Source: Tagaea sp.
GTDB taxonomy: Bacteria > Pseudomonadota > Alphaproteobacteria > CACIAM-22H2
NCBI GenBank assembly: GCA_023653245.1
Contig: JAMNXK010000140.1
Span: 1-6,122, forward strand
Direction of reading: 5' to 3'
DNA: 6,122 nucleotides
Under the pieces are notes generated by a model that saw nothing but the letters and a program-made list of their open reading frames with translations, did no database searches and was not told the DNA's origin. Both the position numbers and the translations under genes were made by a program. Numbering within the stretch: position 1 is the stretch's first letter; the number at the start of each line of letters is the position of its first letter. Positions 5,811 to 6,122 of the stretch are shown here, in pieces.

Positions 5811-5926
5811 CGTCATCCCGGACGCGCGAAGCGCGATCCGGGATCTTTGTCAGGAAGAGGCGCTCTACGCCGAGAAAGACCCCGGATCCGCGCGACGGCT
5901 CGCGCCGTCGCTGGTCCGGGGTGACG
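5811..5926. repeat. 116-bp compound palindromic intergenic repeat (REP/BIME-like)
   Basis: Two hairpins lie within an outer inverted repeat. Hairpin 1 (5815-5844) has ATCCCGGA pairing with TCCGGGAT and an inner GCGC-GAA-GCGC. Hairpin 2 (5879-5922) has ACCCCGGA pairing with TCCGGGGT and an inner GCGACGGC-TCGC-GCCGTCGC. The outer ends CGTCATCCCGGA (5811-5822) and TCCGGGGTGACG (5915-5926) pair with one G-T. Elements beginning GTCATCCCGG and ending in the inverted form are very common between genes of Alphaproteobacteria and are repeated many times per genome. It starts 12 bases after the carD stop and could act as terminator or mRNA 3'-end protector. Confidence 0.8.
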
Positions 5927-5931
5927 GCAAG

Positions 5932-5962
5932 TTGCGCGGCCTCACCCATTTTTCGCTATCCT
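5932..5962 (+). promoter_or_regulatory. Candidate promoter for the last gene, leaderless layout
   Basis: TTGCGC (5932-5937) and TATCCT (5957-5962) are separated by 19 bases. A transcript starting about seven bases after the -10 box would begin at or next to ATG 5970. No Shine-Dalgarno is seen before that ATG. A leaderless mRNA would explain both, but the evidence is only the motif and its distance. Confidence 0.35.
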
Positions 5963-5969
5963 GCTTGCG

Positions 5970-6122
5970 ATGGCGACTCCGTCTCCCTCCACACCGGCCA
6001 AGTCCGAGCGTTTCGCCGTTCTCAAACGCGCGCGCCGCGTCTGGGCGATCGGCGCCGTGCAAGGTCAAGCCGGCGCGCTGGCGCGCCTCTACGACGACAT
6101 CGCCGCGCGCATCGAACCGGGC
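5970..6122 (+). CDS. Probable metallophosphoesterase-like protein, degenerate (partial, C-terminus beyond right edge)
   Basis: The first 51 residues of a gene cut by the window edge. After a Ser/Pro-rich start and a basic segment (LKRARR) comes RVWAIGAVQGQAGALARLYDDIAARIEPG. This has the layout of the first strand and helix of calcineurin-like phosphoesterases (hydrophobic strand, G-D-x-H-G, then helix with L-x-x-L), but the metal-binding Asp and His positions read Ala and Gln (GAVQG). If the assignment is right, the protein probably lacks normal metal catalysis, at least at this site. Alternatives are an unrelated alpha/beta protein. The start ATG 5970 has no Shine-Dalgarno and may be leaderless. 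Only the presence of a coding region is reasonably sure. Confidence 0.5.
   Translation, partial: MATPSPSTPAKSERFAVLKRARRVWAIGAVQGQAGALARLYDDIAARIEPG

Noticed and set aside
4962..5816. Open minus-strand frame opposite carD and its leader
   Set aside because: It is antisense to the clear CarD gene, and the translation is His/Arg/Leu-rich without motifs.
1..6122. CRISPR array, tRNA or rRNA gene, insertion sequence or phage gene
   Set aside because: No regularly spaced direct repeats, no tRNA-like cloverleaf or rRNA sequence, and no transposase or integrase motif were seen on either strand.

Overview
The window is very GC-rich, and its protein set points to an alphaproteobacterium, probably of the Rhodospirillales and relatives. 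Markers are a SUV3-type helicase followed by a small S4-domain protein, a 7Fe ferredoxin (FdxA) and a CarD/CdnL transcription factor. I recall this grouping as common in Alphaproteobacteria, but could not check it here. The genus cannot be set from the sequence alone.

Left part (1-1684, minus strand): a LacI-family repressor gene and, downstream and translationally coupled through an ATGA overlap, the 5' part of a gene for a Tat-exported ABC-transporter substrate-binding protein that runs off the left edge. Together they look like the start of a self-contained uptake operon with its own regulator. Between the repressor and the divergent helicase gene lies a very clean control site (1727-1765): two mirror-image LacI-type operators with centres 21 bp apart.

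Middle part (1817-4521, plus strand): a SUV3-like DExH RNA helicase with a long C-terminal region of unknown function, overlapping by 4 bases (GTGA) a small Hsp15-like S4 RNA-binding protein. The pair looks like an RNA-handling operon. Its start region faces the LacI operators, so cross-regulation is possible but unproven.

Right part (4522-6122, plus strand): fdxA, then a 342-base non-coding stretch rich in hairpins, then carD, whose first codons carry a 15-bp in-frame tandem duplication. A 116-bp compound palindromic repeat separates carD from the start of a probable degenerate metallophosphoesterase gene, which runs off the right edge and may be read from a leaderless mRNA.

No tRNA, rRNA, CRISPR array, transposase or phage gene was seen. 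The most notable items are the paired operators, the hairpin-rich carD leader, the tandem duplication in carD, and the missing metal-ligand motif in the last gene.
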